A DNA stretch of 33,680 nucleotides from Planctomycetota bacterium (GTDB taxonomy: Bacteria > Planctomycetota > UBA1135 > GCA-002748355): assembly GCA_002685965.1 (NCBI GenBank), contig NYZE01000058.1, positions 67,458-101,137 of the forward strand. Direction: 5' to 3'. Below are positions 8,441 to 19,130 of the stretch, in pieces. Each line of letters opens with the position of its first letter. The stretch's first letter is position 1. Made by a program: the position numbers and the translations under genes. The notes beneath the pieces are model-generated. The model was given only the letters and a program-made list of their open reading frames with translations. It did no database searches and was not told the origin of the DNA.

Positions 8441-11289
8441 GAACGCTTTCGATTGCCGTCGCCCTCGTTTGCGCCGCATCGCTCGCGCAGACACCGATCA
8501 ACCGCACAATCCTCGCGCCGCCGCCGAAGGCGCACGCGCTGACGCCGCTCGCAGCAGCAATGCACAAGCACCGCGCCGCGATCGTGCACGTCTACGTCGA
8601 GGTCAAGAGCACGCGGTCGAGGCACTTCAAGTTCGAGCGCCCGAGTTCCGGGTGTGTGGTCTCCGACACCGGCCTCGTGGTCACGCACTGGGACCTCATC
8701 AAGGAGATCCTCGACAACAACGGCAGGCCCCGCAGCGACCGTCGGCTCCGCATCCAACTGCAGGGCGGCAAGAAGGTCAAGGCTGCCCTCGTCGCGCGCG
8801 ACGGCGCCAGCGGCTTGGCGTTGATCAAGCCACTCGACACCGCGGGACCGTTTCGCTTCGTCGAGCTGGCCGACTCGGCGAAGGCCGCGACGGGCGAGGA
8901 AGTCGGCGTGCTCAGCTTCCACGACGGCAAGGGCTTGCTCGGCTTCAGCGGTGTGTTGGCAAGACCACAGGCCCACACGCGGCGCGCCGGCAGGGTCATC
9001 GCACGATCGGACTTCCTCCTGACCGATGCCGTCGTCGACAGGCGCAGCCACGGTGGCGCGTTGCTCGACCGTCACGGCCGCCTGCTCGGCATCTGTGACG
9101 CCGAGCACGTGCAGCACAAGATCTCCGAACCAACGCTCAACGATCTCAAGAAGCCCAACTTCGGCATCGTCATACCCACCAGGACGATCCAGGAGGTCTT
9201 CACCAAGTGGCTTCCACAGCCACTGAAGAAGAGCCGCGGCAAGAGCGCGACCGCTGCTGCCCTGACCAAGGTGCACAGGTCGATCGTCGGCGTCCGTACC
9301 GGCGGCGAGGACGCGACCGACATAGGTCTGCTCGATCCGTATGCGACCGCCCGACACAAGGGTCTCGGTTCCGGCGTCCTGGTCTCCACGAACGGTCTCA
9401 TCCTGACCAACGCTCACCTCGTGAGCTCCGGCCGCATCCAGGTGACGCTGCACGATGGAAAGAGCTACAAGGCCACGCTGCTGGGCAGCAAGCGCTCGAT
9501 CAACGTCGCGCTGATCAAGATCGAGGCCTCGGGCAAGAAGCTGACGCCGGCAGCGCTCACGGATGCATCCAAGCTCATCCTCGGCGAAACCGTCATCGGG
9601 GTCGGCAACCCGTTCGGCAACCGCGCCCTGACCCCTTGTGTCGGCGTCGTCTCCGCCAAGCGCGGAGGCGGTCGATTTCAACTCGATCCAACCCTCGGCA
9701 ACCACAACGGCGGCGGGCCGATCATCGACCTGTCCGGCAAGGTGGTCGGTATCGTCGACGGCGGCGCCATCGACAAGATCGACAAGGCCTTCATGATGCG
9801 CGGCGACGACGCCAAGGTGGAAACCGGATTGTCGATCGCGACCGGCATGCAACGAGTACGCGAGATGTTTCCCGAGCTGAAGTCGGTACCTGTGATCGAT
9901 CACACCAGCGCCGACGTCGCAGTCCGCACAACCGCGCGCCGCAAAGCCGTGCAACGGGTCGCAGCGACGCTGCTCAACATCTACGTGAGCTGGAGTTCGA
10001 AGAAGGCCGACGAGGACGCCAACCCGTTCGCGGTCAGCAAGCCAAGGATCAGGACCAAGGGTCTTGGGTCCGGCGTCATCATCGATGCGTCCGGTCTGGC
10101 GCTGACCAACTGGCACGTCGTCGACAACGCCACCGACCCGGACGGCTCGACGCGCATGGACCACGTCGTGCACGCGCGTCGGCTCGGCGGCAAGACGCAC
10201 GAAGTCGAGGTACTGAGCATCTCGCGTGAGAACGATCTGGCGCTCCTGCAGCTGAAGCTCGCGAAGGGACAGACTGTCCCCGCGATGGAGATGGGCGATT
10301 CATCCGGCGTGACGATCGGCGAGCCCGTGTTCGCGTTGGGTAACCCACATGGCCGCGCCAACACGATCACCGCCGGCGTCGTCAGCGCGCTCGATCAAGC
10401 CATCCGCGTCAAGGGACGCTTTGCCAAGCTGCGCGGCTTGATCGAGACCGACACCGCGATCAACGGAGGCAACTCCGGTGGCCCCCTCGTCGACCTCGGC
10501 GGCCGACTGGTCGGCATCAACAGCGCAGGCGGCAAGCAGCACTCACGCACCAGCTACGCGATTGCCATCAACCTCGCCCGCTCCAAGGTGCTCGACGTGT
10601 TGCTGTCACCCGAGAAGCTGCGCAGCGTCTGGCTCGGCATGGCAGTCGGCGACGACGACGGCAAGACCGTCGTTCGCGCGGTCGAGAAGGACGGGCCTGC
10701 TGCCCGCGCCGGTGTCGCACCCGGTGACCTGCTCCTGGCGCTCGATGGGGAACCGGTGCGCTGGCGCGTCGGCTTCGCGCTCCGCCTGCGCAAGAAATCC
10801 AAGGACAAGCCGATCCGGCTGCGTCTCGCCCGCGGTGGCAAGCGCTTCGACAAGAAACTGACAGCGCTGAGCCACCAGGCCTGGGGCATGCGCCGGCAAA
10901 CCAAGCTCGAGACAGCAACGCTGTCGATCCAGAACGCCCGCAAGGCGGTCACCGACGCCTGCATTGCGCGTTATCGCAAGTTGACCGGCGATCCTGACGC
11001 GCAGCCGCAGAGCATCGATGCCAGCCTCGTGCGCATCGTCAAGGTGCACGACGCTGAGGCAGAGGTAAAGGCCGGCGACCTGCTCCTCGCCGTCGAGAAG
11101 GGTGGAGGTAGCGATACATCGCTCATCACCTTCCCAGATGTGACCGCCGCACGGCGGTTCTTCAACGCCCGCGAAAACTACCTGGACGTCCACGACGCCT
11201 ACGTCGACGGTAAGAACTTTCGTTGCTGGGTGTTCCGCGGCGGCGAGATCGAAGTGCTCGAACTCCACGCCAAGCGCGTGATGCTCTGA
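8437..11289 (+). CDS. Three-domain HtrA/DegP-like serine protease (two domains degenerate) with PDZ
   Basis: GTG 8437 overlaps the previous stop and gives 950 residues with a signal peptide (VALVCAASLAQ). The open frame upstream is in the zinc-finger gene. Three trypsin-like S1C domains follow. Domain 1 (about 45-255) has a histidine (H84) but Gly126 at the Asp position and His205 at the Ser position. Domain 2 (about 280-490) keeps H327 in TNAHLV but has V357 for Asp and G425 for Ser. Domain 3 (about 510-725) has the intact triad H560 (TNWHVV), D600 (NDLALL) and S680 (GGNSGGPLV). A PDZ domain occupies about 730-815 (GPAARAGVAPGDLLLALDG) and a weaker PDZ-like segment follows near 865-905. It is expected to be periplasmic, with one active protease and two probable pseudoprotease modules. 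Confidence 0.9.
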   Translation: MRTLSIAVALVCAASLAQTPINRTILAPPPKAHALTPLAAAMHKHRAAIVHVYVEVKSTRSRHFKFERPSSGCVVSDTGLVVTHWDLIKEILDNNGRPRSDRRLRIQLQGGKKVKAALVARDGASGLALIKPLDTAGPFRFVELADSAKAATGEEVGVLSFHDGKGLLGFSGVLARPQAHTRRAGRVIARSDFLLTDAVVDRRSHGGALLDRHGRLLGICDAEHVQHKISEPTLNDLKKPNFGIVIPTRTIQEVFTKWLPQPLKKSRGKSATAAALTKVHRSIVGVRTGGEDATDIGLLDPYATARHKGLGSGVLVSTNGLILTNAHLVSSGRIQVTLHDGKSYKATLLGSKRSINVALIKIEASGKKLTPAALTDASKLILGETVIGVGNPFGNRALTPCVGVVSAKRGGGRFQLDPTLGNHNGGGPIIDLSGKVVGIVDGGAIDKIDKAFMMRGDDAKVETGLSIATGMQRVREMFPELKSVPVIDHTSADVAVRTTARRKAVQRVAATLLNIYVSWSSKKADEDANPFAVSKPRIRTKGLGSGVIIDASGLALTNWHVVDNATDPDGSTRMDHVVHARRLGGKTHEVEVLSISRENDLALLQLKLAKGQTVPAMEMGDSSGVTIGEPVFALGNPHGRANTITAGVVSALDQAIRVKGRFAKLRGLIETDTAINGGNSGGPLVDLGGRLVGINSAGGKQHSRTSYAIAINLARSKVLDVLLSPEKLRSVWLGMAVGDDDGKTVVRAVEKDGPAARAGVAPGDLLLALDGEPVRWRVGFALRLRKKSKDKPIRLRLARGGKRFDKKLTALSHQAWGMRRQTKLETATLSIQNARKAVTDACIARYRKLTGDPDAQPQSIDASLVRIVKVHDAEAEVKAGDLLLAVEKGGGSDTSLITFPDVTAARRFFNARENYLDVHDAYVDGKNFRCWVFRGGEIEVLELHAKRVML

Positions 11290-11298
11290 GCCGCGGCG

Positions 11299-13578
11299 CT
11301 ACTTGGTCATGAACGTCGCCTTTACGCGCATCTCCCTGCCGCCCTGCCTCCAGGTCCAGATCGCGGTGATCATGCCCTTGATCTTCTCGAACGGATAGAA
11401 GGTCACGACACCCGGCGCCGTCGTGCGACGGATCTTGCCCGAGTCCATCACGATGACGCCGTCTATGCGCTTGCCACGATCGGTTGACACCGTGCACTTG
11501 TAGGAGGCTCGATCGCCGCTGATGCCGACGCCGAAGTGCATCGTCAACGGATAACCGACGCGCTTGAGGTCGCCCTTACCTTGTTTGGCCAGGACCGCCT
11601 GAAGCTCCGGACCGAGGTCGGCAACGGCCACGTCCCCAGGAATCCCGCGCATGCCGTCGCGCGGATGGGCAAAGTAGCCGCGCGCGCTCTTGGATGCCGG
11701 TGCGCCGAGCGCCGACACGGTATTCATGACGAGGATCTTGCCCTCCGTGAAGAGACCGATCGCGCCGATGTAGTTGTTGAGCAGGGCGTCGCGATAGCCC
11801 GGGATGTTCATCCACCTCTTGAACATCTTCTTGGCGCGGCCGAGGCTGCTGTTGGTCTCGACGATCGCCATCTGCGCGAACATCGCGCCGAGGTGCGTAC
11901 CGCCCACTTCTGCGTCCTGAGTATGCTCGTGCTCCGGGCCGCGCAGGTCCTTGTTGTCCCGCAGGTAGACCGCGTGGTCGCGGCAGCGCTTGGATAGGTT
12001 TGCCGACCACTTGACCGGGATCTTGCCGTGTTCCTTGCGCGCCTTGTTGAGCGCCGCGAGCCACTTCTCGACGCCCTTGCTGATCGACGCCAGCGGCGGC
12101 TGGTTGTTGCGGATCGCCTTGAGCACGGGGCTCGCCTCGGTCCAGAAGTCCTCCCAGCCCTTGTCGAGTTCGGCCAACGACAGGCCGTACTTCTTCGCGA
12201 ACTCATCCGCGAACTCGACCGATGAGACGCGAGCGTTCTGACCGCGCATGGTCAGCGCAAGGCGATCCATCTTCTGCAACAGCACAGGATCGCGGCGCAT
12301 CATGTAGTCGCTGAACGACCAGGCCTTGATGCGTTGCTGGTTGGTGAACTTGGCTGCTTCGCAGAACGGCAGATCGCGGGCCGGCACGCCGCCCGTGTTC
12401 TTCCAGGCCAGCTCGAGGTTGAGGTCCTTCCAGACATCGAAGTCTGGCGAGGTGTACTGCCGGTCCTCCTCCGATGCCGTCGTTCCCTGCTGCTTCTCGA
12501 GGTCGACCGAAAACAAACGGTTGTTGTTGAAGACCATGCCGACGAACGTGTGGCCGATGCCTTCGCGCAGGCCGGCGGACCCGAAGCGCGACCAGGTTTG
12601 CGCGACCTGGCGAACGCACGCATCCTGCAGGACCTTCTTGCTGCCGGTTGCGCCAACAACGATCCCGCCGAGGCCGGAGGTCGACGTGTTCTCGAGTTTC
12701 CACTCGAGATTGGGCACCATCTCCGCATTCGCCCTGAGAACCTGCTTGTAGGTATCCTTGGCGACGAAGTAGCACCACTCGGCGTTCCAGCGCGTCGCAT
12801 CATTCGGGAACGCACTCTTCGGGAACGCCACCTCGACGACGTGCAACGCGCGCTCCGCCCAGACGAGGGCCTCCTTGAGGTCCTCTTCCTGGTCGGGGTC
12901 ACCACGTAGCGTGAAGTGCTTCGACTTGACGGTCACGTACTCGACCTGCGCCTTGTCGAGCAGCGGCTGCTTCGAGTCGGTGAGCCTCTGCACCTGATAG
13001 TTGATCTTGGCCTGCGCCGTCACGGCGGCCTCGATCTTCTTGGAGTTGTTGTAGATCGTCTCCTCGAGATCCGTCCCGCTCAGCGCACCTACCGCCTTGA
13101 GCCTGAGTGCCGTCTCCGCTTCAGCGTCCTGGCGCACCCAGCGCAGTAGCATCTGGTAGTGGAACCGCGACTTGTCAGTGCGGTCCGCCTTCGCCCACTC
13201 CTTCGCCTTGCGCCGGTGCGCCGCAGCGAGACGCTTGCTCATCGACTCGTATTCGCGGAAGAGTTTTTCGCCTTCCTTGCCCGACCCCGAATCGGTTGTC
13301 GGATAGCTGAACCCCGACTTCGGCACCCACGGCCTGCCGGGACCGGCACGTGTCTCCCCGATGCCAGCGTGCGCTTCCTTGTTGTCGGCGTCGTAGAGCT
13401 TGATGACCCTCAGCCAGATCAGCTTGGCCTGACGCGGAAACCCCTTCTTCAAGGCCTTCTTCGCGAACGCGTTGAGGGTCTTCGCCTGTGACAGGTTGAA
13501 CTTGGCGTCATCGTCCTGACCCGGGACAGCAAGGCACAGGAGTGCCGCGGCCAGGCCCAGATGGAGCATGCGTGTCAT
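11299..13578 (-). CDS. Exported CAP (SCP/PR-1) domain protein with degenerate metallopeptidase-like region
   Basis: The ATG at 13578 gives 759 residues starting with a signal peptide (MTRMLHLGLAAALLCLAVPG). The frame is open further upstream, but the signal peptide and the -10-like element just before it fix the start. Residues 25-60 look like a TPR-type helical pair. Residues about 190-500 resemble a DUF1570/peptidase-MA-like domain: the GLREGIGHTF helix is present, but the preceding HExxH position reads RQVAQ, so zinc catalysis is unlikely. A CAP domain covers about 500-620 (LNKARKEHGKIPVKW, then CRDHAVYL). The last 140 residues are an unassigned beta-rich tail. CAP proteins are secreted and their bacterial roles are mostly unknown. 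It converges on the HtrA gene with a 9-nt gap. Confidence 0.75.
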   Translation of the reverse strand: MTRMLHLGLAAALLCLAVPGQDDDAKFNLSQAKTLNAFAKKALKKGFPRQAKLIWLRVIKLYDADNKEAHAGIGETRAGPGRPWVPKSGFSYPTTDSGSGKEGEKLFREYESMSKRLAAAHRRKAKEWAKADRTDKSRFHYQMLLRWVRQDAEAETALRLKAVGALSGTDLEETIYNNSKKIEAAVTAQAKINYQVQRLTDSKQPLLDKAQVEYVTVKSKHFTLRGDPDQEEDLKEALVWAERALHVVEVAFPKSAFPNDATRWNAEWCYFVAKDTYKQVLRANAEMVPNLEWKLENTSTSGLGGIVVGATGSKKVLQDACVRQVAQTWSRFGSAGLREGIGHTFVGMVFNNNRLFSVDLEKQQGTTASEEDRQYTSPDFDVWKDLNLELAWKNTGGVPARDLPFCEAAKFTNQQRIKAWSFSDYMMRRDPVLLQKMDRLALTMRGQNARVSSVEFADEFAKKYGLSLAELDKGWEDFWTEASPVLKAIRNNQPPLASISKGVEKWLAALNKARKEHGKIPVKWSANLSKRCRDHAVYLRDNKDLRGPEHEHTQDAEVGGTHLGAMFAQMAIVETNSSLGRAKKMFKRWMNIPGYRDALLNNYIGAIGLFTEGKILVMNTVSALGAPASKSARGYFAHPRDGMRGIPGDVAVADLGPELQAVLAKQGKGDLKRVGYPLTMHFGVGISGDRASYKCTVSTDRGKRIDGVIVMDSGKIRRTTAPGVVTFYPFEKIKGMITAIWTWRQGGREMRVKATFMTK

Positions 13579-13585
13579 GGTGAGG

Positions 13586-13591
13586 ATCTTA
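13586..13591 (-). promoter_or_regulatory. Putative -10 (TAAGAT) 7 nt before the CAP-protein ATG
   Basis: Read on the minus strand, TAAGAT is followed by exactly 7 nt and then the ATG at 13578. With the usual 6-7 nt from -10 to the first transcribed base, transcription would begin at or next to the A of ATG, giving a leaderless mRNA. No Shine-Dalgarno or clear -35 box is seen. Confidence 0.45.
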
Positions 13592-13766
13592 TCGTCGCCA
13601 CGCCGCTGCGACTGCTGCCCAGCGCCGATCACCACGGTCGCCATGGCGAGCAACGCCACACCCACAGGCCGGCGCCAGGCCCATATCGCGACAGGGAGGA
13701 CCCACCCATTGGACCCGGCATGATGGCCTCCAGCCCCTAGAACTGCTCCAAGGACACGGCTGCCGG

Positions 13767-13772
13767 TATCCT
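13767..13772 (+). promoter_or_regulatory. Putative -10 (TATCCT) 7 nt before the DUF1080 ATG
   Basis: TATCCT is followed by exactly 7 nt and the ATG at 13780, predicting a leaderless transcript. The 201-nt divergent space shared with the CAP gene holds this element and TAAGAT on the other strand; I see nothing else in it. Confidence 0.45.
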
Positions 13773-13779
13773 GCGCGCC

Positions 13780-14553
13780 ATGCGCACCACGGTCCTCGTC
13801 CTCGTTCTCCTCCCGGTCTGCGGTCAAGACCGCCTCGGCTACGACGACACGCCGCATCTTCCGGGAGGCAAGTGGCGGGTGCACGACGGCAGGCGACCAC
13901 AACCACGAGTCGTGACGCCCGGCACCAAACCCGGCCAGGCACCATCGGACGCGGTGGTCCTCTTCGACGGCGTCGACCTGTCCAAGTGGCAGAAGGGCAA
14001 TGGCAGCGACGCGCACTGGAAAGTCGAGGACGGCTACATGGAGGTACTGAAAGGTGGCGCGATTGACAGCCGCGACCACTTTGGTGACTGCCAACTGCAC
14101 ATCGAGTGGGCAACGCCGGTCGAGGTCAAGGGCAAGGGACAGGGCCGCGGCAACAGCGGCGTATACCTCATGGGCCGCTATGAGGTGCAGGTGCTCGACT
14201 CCTGGAACAACAAGACCTACCCCGATGGTCAGGCTGCCGCGCTCTACGGACAATCGCCACCGCTGGTCAACGCATGCCGCGCCCCGGGGGAATGGCAGAC
14301 CTACGACATCGTATTCCGCTCCCCTCGCTTCGCGGAGGGCAAGCTGTCCTCACCCGCACGGGCGACGGTCTTGCACAACGGCGTGATCGTGCAGGACGCG
14401 GTCAAGCTCATCGGCGCCACCACACACAAGCGTGCCGCCAAGTACCGACCACACAGCCCGAAGGGCCCGATCCGACTACAGGACCACGGCAATCCGGTGC
14501 GCTATCGAAATATCTGGGTGCGCCCGCTCGTAGCACCACAGTCGGATCGATAG
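13780..14553 (+). CDS. Exported DUF1080 protein (3-keto-disaccharide hydrolase-type domain)
   Basis: The product is 257 residues with a short hydrophobic signal (MRTTVLVLVLLPVCGQD); the cysteine at 14 might even be a lipobox. The DUF1080 beta-sandwich begins near residue 60 (VVLFDGVDLSKWQKG) and includes the conserved GNSGVYLMGRYEVQVLDS and GEWQTYDIVF stretches. It ends with GPIRLQDHGNPVRYRNIWV, the standard end of the domain. Some members hydrolyse 3-keto-glycosides produced by Gfo/Idh/MocA-type dehydrogenases. The Tat-exported oxidoreductase at 374-1630 could supply such substrates, but the genes are not adjacent and that link is inference. The DUF502 gene starts 4 nt after the stop, so they are probably cotranscribed. 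Confidence 0.9.
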   Translation: MRTTVLVLVLLPVCGQDRLGYDDTPHLPGGKWRVHDGRRPQPRVVTPGTKPGQAPSDAVVLFDGVDLSKWQKGNGSDAHWKVEDGYMEVLKGGAIDSRDHFGDCQLHIEWATPVEVKGKGQGRGNSGVYLMGRYEVQVLDSWNNKTYPDGQAAALYGQSPPLVNACRAPGEWQTYDIVFRSPRFAEGKLSSPARATVLHNGVIVQDAVKLIGATTHKRAAKYRPHSPKGPIRLQDHGNPVRYRNIWVRPLVAPQSDR

Positions 14554-14556
14554 ACA

Positions 14557-15166
14557 GTGAAGTCCCTCCTCGCACATTTCACACGCGCGATGATCGCCGG
14601 CATCGTGGCGACGCTGCCCGTGGCCGGCCTCGTGCTGACGGTTCTCTACCTGGAGAGCATGGTCGCCGCTGGCTGGAAGGGCATCGCCGCGATCAAGGAC
14701 CACTATTTCTGGGGCGTCGGTCTCATCGCCGTCGCCTTGGCCCTCTACGGCGTCGGCGTGTTCGTGTCGACCTTCCTCGGCCGCTGGGTCCTTTCGATCC
14801 TCGACGGGTTGCTGCGCCGGCTACCCATGCTCGGCGCGCTCTACCAAACCCTGAAGCAGATCCTCGGCTACGACGAGGGTGAAGACGCGGTGTTCGAACG
14901 GGTCGTCCTGGTCAAAAGCCGGGAGCACGAAGCCGAGGAGATCGGTCTCGTCACCAAGACGCTCAGCAATCCGGACGGCGAGGAGCGTCTGATCGTCTTC
15001 GTGCCGGCATCACCAACGCCGACCACCGGACGCCTGCTCGTGCTGGAGCCTTCCCTGGTGCGCGCCAGCAACATGACGGTCAACGAGGCGCTCACCGCGC
15101 TCGTCTCGGTAGGCAAGAGCCACGGCGAGAAGACCGTTGCGCGTCCAGAGAGCGCGGCCGCTCCCG

Positions 15167-15186
<20 letters not shown>
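14557..15186 (+). CDS. DUF502-family inner-membrane protein
   Basis: GTG 14557 gives 209 residues. Two transmembrane segments are visible, about residues 8-32 (MIAGIVATLPVAGLVLTVLY) and 49-75 (WGVGLIAVALALYGVGVFVS). They are followed by the family's conserved LLRRLPMLGALYQTLKQI and a soluble domain with VFVPASPTPTTGRLLVL. This matches DUF502, a widespread membrane family of unknown biochemical role. It lies 4 nt after the DUF1080 gene. Its 3' end overlaps the 3' end of the convergent propeller gene by 20 bases (15167-15186). The last 25 residues are alanine/glutamate-rich and appear disordered. Confidence 0.88.
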
Positions 15187-17344
<2,158 letters not shown>

Positions 17345-17358
17345 GTAATTGGACGACG

Positions 17359-17428
17359 TTCGACCCACCGGACCTGGTACTCTCCTCCGCCTAGATGCCC
17401 AGCATGCTACCAGGTCCGGTGCGTCGAA
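17359..17428. repeat. Inverted repeat, 21-bp arms, in the divergent promoter region
   Basis: Arms at 17359-17379 and 17408-17428 are reverse complements at 20 of 21 positions, separated by 28 nt. The core is ACCAGGTCCGGT. The right arm ends about 22 nt before the TATAGT of the plus-strand gene. The left arm lies 15-35 nt upstream of the minus-strand GTG. Each arm reads in the same orientation toward its own gene, as expected for paired operator sites or a duplicated upstream promoter element; a cruciform is also possible. Confidence 0.55.
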
Positions 17429-17449
17429 AAGACCTATCGCACCGCGCGG

Positions 17450-17455
17450 TATAGT
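17450..17455 (+). promoter_or_regulatory. Putative -10 (TATAGT) 7 nt before ATG 17463
   Basis: TATAGT is followed by 7 nt (CCCTCCG) and the ATG, predicting a leaderless transcript. The same hexamer, spacing and very similar spacer (TCCCTCG) precede the paralogous gene at 20205. No TTGACA-like -35 is evident. Confidence 0.5.
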
Positions 17456-17462
17456 CCCTCCG

Positions 17463-19130
17463 ATGTCGAATCGGGTGCGTAGTGGCGTTCTTGTCGCGTG
17501 CATGTCGCTGTTCGCCGCGTGCAACGGCCATACCGGGTCGGTGCTGTTCAGCGAGGTCGCCCATACGGGCGTCGATCACGTCCACACCGTGCAACTGACG
17601 GGGACCTACCCGCTGCCCGAGATCATGGGCGCCGGTTGTGCGGTCTTCGATGCCAACGGGGACGGCCGCCTCGATCTCTACTTCACCGATGCCGGCAGGG
17701 TCGACTCCAACAAGCCCCCTACCGGCGGCGCCCCGAACAGGTTCTACCTGCGCCAGGCCGACGGATCCTATCGCGACGCCACCGCCGAAAGCGGACTGGG
17801 CGACTCGGGCTACGGCATGGGCGTTGCGGTCGGCGACATCGACAACGACGGCGACCTCGACGTCTACGTCGGCAATGACGGGCCGGACGCGCTCTACAGG
17901 AACGACGGCACTGGCAAGTTCACCAACGTCACCAAGACATCGGGGATCGTCGCCTCGGAGTGGACCTGCTCGGTCGCCTTCCTCGACCATGACAACGACG
18001 GCTGGCTCGACATCTTCGTCGTCAACTACGTCTTGCACGACCCAGCGCAGCAGTGCCGGACCCAGAGCGGCCGCCCGAGCTACTGCAGCCCCAAGGTCTT
18101 TCCAGGCCTCCCGGACCGGCTCTATCGGAACAAGGGCGACGGCACCTTCGAGGACATCAGCGCGCAGTCCGGCATCGCTCACGTGGCGTCCAACGGGCTC
18201 GGTGTCATCGTGGACGACTTCAACGACGACGGCTGGCTCGACGTGTTGGTCGCCAACGACGGTGAAGCGAACCACCTCTGGATCAACAACAAGGATCGCA
18301 CCTTCCGCGAAGATGCACTCATCATGGGTGTTGCAGTCAACGCGCACGGCGCGGCGGAAGCGAGCATGGGCGTCGCGGCCGGCGACGTCGATGCAGACGG
18401 CGACGTCGATCTGTTCATGACGCACCTCCTGGAAGAGACCAACACCCTCTACCTGCGCGAGAACAACACCTTTGTCGACGGCTCCCTCAGAAGCGGTCTC
18501 GGCAAGCCGAGCTTTGCCTTTACTGGCTTCGGCACCGCGCTGTTCGACATCGACCACGACGGCGACCTGGACCTGGCCATCGCCAATGGTCGCGTGCAAC
18601 CGGCGCACGGCGCCGAAGACGGACCCGACGACCAGGTTTGGCAACGCTTCGCGGAACCCAACCAACTGTTCCTCGGCGACGGACGGGGCACCTTCGCGGA
18701 CAGATCCGGGACTTCAGGGGTCTTCGGCCAACCCTCGGAGGTCTCACGCGCGCTGGCGACCGCCGACCTCGATGCCGACGGCGACCTGGACCTGGTGCTT
18801 ACCAACTGCCGTGGCCGCGTGCGGATCTACGACAACGTCGCCCCGGACAAGGGGCACTGGCTGCAGGTGCGCGCCGTCGACAAGGCGCTGAAGCGCGAAG
18901 TCTTCGGCGCGGTCGTGTTCGTACATGCCGGTGGCCGTGTGCATCGCCGCACCGTCAGCCCGCAGAACAGCTACCTGACGAGCAGCGCTTCGACGACCCA
19001 CTTCGGGCTCGGCGCCGCCACACGCATCGAGCGCGCCGAAGTCCGCTGGCCAGGAGGCAAGCTCGAGACCTTCGCGGTCGAAGCTGTCGACCAGGTCGTC
19101 ACGCTGACGCGCGGCGAGGGTAAGCAGTGA
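17463..19130 (+). CDS. Seven-bladed propeller ASPIC/UnbV lipoprotein, copy 1 of tandem pair
   Basis: The ATG at 17463 gives 555 residues with lipobox FAAC (Cys20); the open frame upstream is non-coding promoter DNA. Seven calcium-binding blade motifs run from residue about 60 (FDANGDGRLDLY) to 445 (DLDADGDLDLVL). The ASPIC/UnbV domain fills about 475-545, with SPQNSYLTSS, THFGLGAATRIE and VRWPGGKLETF. It should be an outer-membrane or periplasmic lipoprotein that binds calcium in each blade. The protein is closely related along its length to the product of 20205-21860. Its stop overlaps the start of a TPR lipoprotein gene (GTGA), so the two are coupled and may form a complex. Confidence 0.93.
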   Translation: MSNRVRSGVLVACMSLFAACNGHTGSVLFSEVAHTGVDHVHTVQLTGTYPLPEIMGAGCAVFDANGDGRLDLYFTDAGRVDSNKPPTGGAPNRFYLRQADGSYRDATAESGLGDSGYGMGVAVGDIDNDGDLDVYVGNDGPDALYRNDGTGKFTNVTKTSGIVASEWTCSVAFLDHDNDGWLDIFVVNYVLHDPAQQCRTQSGRPSYCSPKVFPGLPDRLYRNKGDGTFEDISAQSGIAHVASNGLGVIVDDFNDDGWLDVLVANDGEANHLWINNKDRTFREDALIMGVAVNAHGAAEASMGVAAGDVDADGDVDLFMTHLLEETNTLYLRENNTFVDGSLRSGLGKPSFAFTGFGTALFDIDHDGDLDLAIANGRVQPAHGAEDGPDDQVWQRFAEPNQLFLGDGRGTFADRSGTSGVFGQPSEVSRALATADLDADGDLDLVLTNCRGRVRIYDNVAPDKGHWLQVRAVDKALKREVFGAVVFVHAGGRVHRRTVSPQNSYLTSSASTTHFGLGAATRIERAEVRWPGGKLETFAVEAVDQVVTLTRGEGKQ

